A DNA stretch of 64,000 bases. It comes from Zygnema cylindricum. Its lineage: Eukaryota; Streptophyta; Zygnematophyceae; Zygnematales; Zygnemataceae. Location: NCBI GenBank assembly GCA_037447655.1, contig JBBHKE010001354.1:1-64000 (forward strand), in the 5' to 3' direction. Of the stretch, positions 60,291 through 64,000 are shown in pieces; the stretch's first letter is position 1; each line of letters starts with the position of its first letter. Position numbers and translations under genes: made by a program. Below the pieces are notes generated by a model. That model did not search any database. It was not told where the DNA came from and was given only the letters and a program-made list of their open reading frames with translations.

Positions 60291-61361
60291 TTATAATAGT
60301 TAATTTTCCTGAGTTGTGCACACTCAGATGCCCTATGACCTCTTTTCTGACAAATAGTGCATGTGGGAATGCTTAGATTGAGTTTCTGAGCGTTAATACT
60401 TGGTTTAGGACTCTAAATGTATCCCGCTCTATTGTGAAATTTGTTTCATGTATTAACACTCTGTCCACCTCTCTGATTATCTCTGAAGATATTCTGCCTA
60501 TTCACCAGACCTGCATTCAGACCTTTTTCCTTAAACTCCTCCTCACCTCACTCTAATACTTCATTGAAATTTCCGCTGAGTGTTCGAGCTTCGCGATTAT
60601 ACCCCAAGTGATCCTCTAATTCCAATGCCTTATCTTGTAGTTCATTCAAATTAATAAATTTTTGATGTTTCAGTTCTGATTTCAGTATATGATTCAGATT
60701 GTTCAAGAAATGCAATTTAGCCATTTCATCAGTCAAACCTATGACATGAATGTTAGATGAGTCAAATTCCACAATATAATCTTTCACAGATCTAGTCTGC
60801 TTATAGTTAAGCCACTTTTCTTCCATTCTGGATTTATAAGTGACATACAAGAAACGTGATTTGATCGCGGTCTTAAAATCTTCCCAATCAGCATTATGAG
60901 GTATCAAATTAGACCTCTCTGAGTGTAATACCAAATCTGAGCATCATCTTTCAGACAACTATAGCAAAAGAAGTGTATTCATCACCATCACAGTTTTTAG
61001 ATTCCAAAATAATACTCCATATGAAAAATCCAAGCATCTAACTCATCTACCATCAAATGATGGTGCTTCACTGATAAACAATTTTTGATCCCTTATTTAC
61101 TTAGGTCTATCGTGATTATCTTCCCTTAACTGGCATTTCTCTTACTACTCTCACCCTTTTGGTCATTAACATCATTTTTCATGTGAATTAAATTAACTAG
61201 CTCCTCCAATTTTTGATTTGAAACATTTCCATTTTCCTTAACATCTTTCAATTCACTTTTCAGTAACATGATTATTAAATCTTTTGACCAATTTCACACT
61301 ACGTTTCTTCAAAACATTCAAGGCATTTTCCATTTCACGTTTCCATGCACAATTTGCCATT
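60291..61361 (-). pseudogene. Outer Ty3/gypsy gag remains
   Basis: A probable start is near 61361 (MANCAWKREMENALNVLKKR on the minus strand). The gag domain is readable at 60934-60548 (DWEDFKTAIKSRFLYV, EFDSSNIHVIGL). Several stops separate these from each other and from the zinc knuckle at about 60220. Confidence 0.75.
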
Positions 61362-63175
61362 CTCACAAAAATGAAATTGAGTAAAAGAAAGATAGAATAT
61401 AATTTTTCAGATAAATTTGCTGCAGGTTTAAAGTCTTATGATTGCTCCAATCCAAGACTTCTTCTCCTTAACAAATCCTTTGAATAAGATCAAAATTTGA
61501 GTAATCAATAAGACATTCAAAGTAAGTTAGTGCAAATTCAATTCTTCAATTTCCCAAACAATGATGGAAAAGCGAAGAATTTCCCCACAAATTTTGCAAC
61601 AGCAAAATTGAAAGCTCTTAAAAGTAAGGTTTAACCATTAATTTTGCAACAGCAAAATTGAAAAGCTCTCAAAGGTAACAATTAGGGTTAGAAAAGTTTT
61701 AAGTCATTTCTAGACTCGTTTGCTCTTGAAGAAGTAAAGTTCTCCACTTTCTTTCTCCACCATTAGCAAAAATCCCATTTCCCTCTGCATCAGGATCTTT
61801 TGTTCTCTAATCCTCACATCCTCACCCTTCATGGCTTCAAGCCCTCCCTCTACACATGAGTCATTGCTAGGAGAAAGCAAGTTTTTTTGGCCTCTAGGTA
61901 ATTGGAGTGAGTTTTCAGCGGTGGCTTGTTGAAATAAGTAGTTTTTAATATATTTTCTAGGTCTAAATTTATTAGAAAAGAAAAAGTAGGCAGCCTGCCT
62001 CTATCTCTTCTCTCTCTCTCGCCCCCATACTTGTTGTAGTCACTGAAGGAAAGAGAGAGAGAGCAATGGAGCCATGGCTGCCTCAACTCCATAGGAAGGA
62101 CTAAAGAGTGGCTTAAGCCACTCTCAACAAAAGGTTGAGTCCGGAAGGACTCGAACCTCCGACCGGTAGAGCGCGGCGTAGCCGTTAGCTCTAACCAGTC
62201 TGTCGTAGAAGTCCGTTAGGAGATATAGGGTTTCATTAGTATTTAAACTATTGTAATGTACTAGATTCATTTAACTGAAACCCTCAACGCCACACATAGA
62301 TACAGTTCTACGAAATACGAAGTACTGTACTTGTTTGAAATGGATATCGCGCATTTTGTTTCGAAAGCGAAACGAATATCGCGCAAGTATTTATTACGGC
62401 CGAGATTGAATTTCACGTCAAATCTAACGGCGCACATTATCGCCGAAATCCCGGAATGGTCATTTTGGCATTTAGTGACGTGGCATGACCTGGCGCCACG
62501 TGGGAAGACATCATTCGGTCGCGGGAATTCCGAGGAACGTACGGACGAGTGGAAAGTGGACACGCGTCCACTTAATGGCCTTGTCGTACAGAGGCCGTAC
62601 AGAAAGTACATCGGCAGTAGTACTTTCTAGTACTATACAGTTTTGTGATTGGTTCGTACAGGCAGTAGATAGGAGCTGTGAGAGGGAATTAGGAAAAACT
62701 AGGACTTAGGAAAATTTAGGTAGATAGTCCTCTCTCTCAGAGAGTTTGTATAAATTGGCATCTTTGCCACCCTATAACTTATCGCCTGGTTGGCCTTTTT
62801 CAGTGATTCTTTTTTCTACAGACTCAGGGGAGTCCAGGCTACACAGGGGTGCAGTCAAATTGTCAGTTTGCCTTCTTGGGCAGCAGTGGTTGTGGCTTAA
62901 AGTGGGTTAGTTAAATACTATCTAGAGGCTTCCTGTATTCTGTGGTCCAATGGAGGACACAGAATTGCATGGCTACACTGCCCACCGCGCCATAGCCCTT
63001 AGGACTTGAGCACGCCCCACATCTAACTAGCGGCCGCTGGCAGTGTGATCACTCAATTTCCCTCCAATCCCCTACCACTTCATATTGTGGTTTTACGGAC
63101 ACAGGTTAGAGCACCCTCATCGGTAACGACAGTCGATATTCGAGTGAGCAAACTTCTCCTTGATTTCTAACCAAA
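61362..63175 (-). other. Leader region of the outer element with unidentified inserts
   Basis: No gene is seen. The stretch 62230-62830 has a TATA-like TATAAATT (62747-62754) and GTAC-rich sequence unlike the rest of the element, so another insertion is likely, but its boundaries are not clear. A tRNA-like piece lies at about 62143-62216. Confidence 0.4.
62143..62216 (-). other. tRNA-like relic
   Basis: On the minus strand there is a T arm (GGAGG-TTCGAGT-CCTTC) with a B box and a loose A-box-like stretch about 45 bases upstream. The acceptor ends do not pair and the anticodon arm is not formed, so it is not a working tRNA. Confidence 0.3.
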
Positions 63176-63187
63176 GCTTTGATACCA
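63176..63187 (-). promoter_or_regulatory. Primer-binding site, outer element
   Basis: The minus strand reads TGGTATCAAAGC two bases from the LTR end, as for plant initiator tRNA-Met (usual TGGTATCAGAGC). Confidence 0.85.
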
Positions 63188-63189
63188 TA

Positions 63190-64000
63190 TGTAATAGGAT
63201 CTCTTACCTCTCAGAAAATCCCATTACTACAACAAATTTCAACCACACATTCCACACATTGGAAAAATACACATCCACATTCGAAAGCACTCACATAAGG
63301 ATAAACTTTAAATTATAAGAAGCTTCTGTCCACATAACATTAGCTTAGTATCTTGCCCTCGTGGCTCAACCCTTCATTTTAAAGTGTTTTCCACTACTCT
63401 CCACTCTCAATAATTCTCTCTTAACTACTAAAACACTACTTAGTTTGTAAAAGATTTCAATGTCAAAATTCCAATGCTCCAATTTGGTTTTAATCGCTCA
63501 GACCAAGATCAGTCAGAATTTCCACAAACTTTTCCAAAAGAAAAGATGTTTACTCTCCTCTTAGACTTTACTATTTCTCCATCATCACCCTGGACTCGCG
63601 AGGCCAGAGTCAACGCTCCGTTGAACAGGTTTTAGTCAACACTCCATTGAACAGGTTTTACCTGGGCCAATCATTGATCAATAAGGACTCAGACTGGCCA
63701 ATGCAAAAGCGTGCGAAATCACTTACTAACTATGTAGCATTTCTAACCAATCAAATGCTACGTTTCACTGCGTAACATTTACTCGCAAAAGTGGGCGCCA
63801 AACGAAACGCGACTTCGCACGAACGTGCGTTGCAAATTTCGCACGCGAAACTTCATATGAAATTCCATAAAGTGAAAGTGACGTTTCGTACTAAAAATTG
63901 TACGAAACGAACCATCGTGTGTACCCAACGAAATATTGATTTCGTTTAGTACTTCATAAACGTACGCCTAAAATTCCGCGGATAGTTTGACCCTTAACCC
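63190..64000 (-). mobile_element. LTR of the outer Ty3/gypsy element (its 5' LTR), cut by window end
   Basis: Matches 47888 to about 48690 with scattered substitutions. It carries a 29-base direct duplication at about 63615-63660 that the other LTR lacks. The rest lies beyond the window. Confidence 0.9.

Noticed and set aside
1-64000. CRISPR arrays, rRNA genes, bacterial operons, organelle DNA insertions
   Set aside because: No regular spacer-repeat arrays, rRNA motifs or plastid/mitochondrial genes were seen; gene structure is nuclear with GT-AG introns.

Overview
The window looks like nuclear DNA of a land plant or close streptophyte relative. Two genes support this: a bifunctional 3-dehydroquinate dehydratase/shikimate dehydrogenase (DHD-SDH), and a plant-type S28 serine carboxypeptidase like EDA2. 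Both have many GT-AG introns. Chromodomain Ty3/gypsy elements, hAT and TA-target MITE families and plant-type initiator-tRNA-Met primer sites agree. I cannot name the species. The density of repeats and their GTAC-rich composition suggest a repeat-rich, possibly non-angiosperm genome.

Layout. 1-11.5 kb is a transposon graveyard: tandem repeats, a TA-target MITE family, a hAT-like element with perfect 8-bp target duplication that holds a MITE, a broken BED/DUF659 hAT transposase, and a stray second copy of the last two EDA2 exons (7.7-8.76 kb). 11.77-21.07 kb, minus strand, is the EDA2-like gene; all 13 coding exons could be read and join in phase into about 502 codons. 22.0-28.67 kb, plus strand, is DHD-SDH, 10 exons and 535 codons, head-to-head with EDA2 across 0.93 kb. 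28.7-31.7 kb holds its 3' end and unassigned DNA. 31.7-33.16 kb holds a very small LTR element (TRIM type) whose LTRs carry a 72-nt tRNA-like sequence. 33.2-37.1 kb is dispersed repeat. 37.16-39.71 kb is a divergent soluble inorganic pyrophosphatase-like gene with lost active-site residues and a long low-complexity tail. 39.7-47.9 kb is repeats, including two hAT-type MITEs with target duplications.

47.9-64.0 kb is a nest of retrotransposons. An older minus-strand Ty3/gypsy element (LTRs at 47888-~48903 and from 63190 past the window end) contains a plus-strand chromodomain Ty3/gypsy element (48949-56983, two 484-bp LTRs). That element is itself broken by a 0.6-0.7 kb LTR-like insert and carries an extra ORF between pol and its 3' LTR.

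The host genes have no evident common pathway: DHD-SDH belongs to the shikimate pathway, the S28 enzyme is a secretory-pathway protease, and the pyrophosphatase-like protein is probably not catalytic. The best candidates for something new are the tRNA-bearing TRIM, the duplicated EDA2 3' end, the perfect 61-bp hairpin in an EDA2 intron, the pyrophosphatase-like pseudoenzyme, and a palindrome kept by a paired change in two repeat copies.
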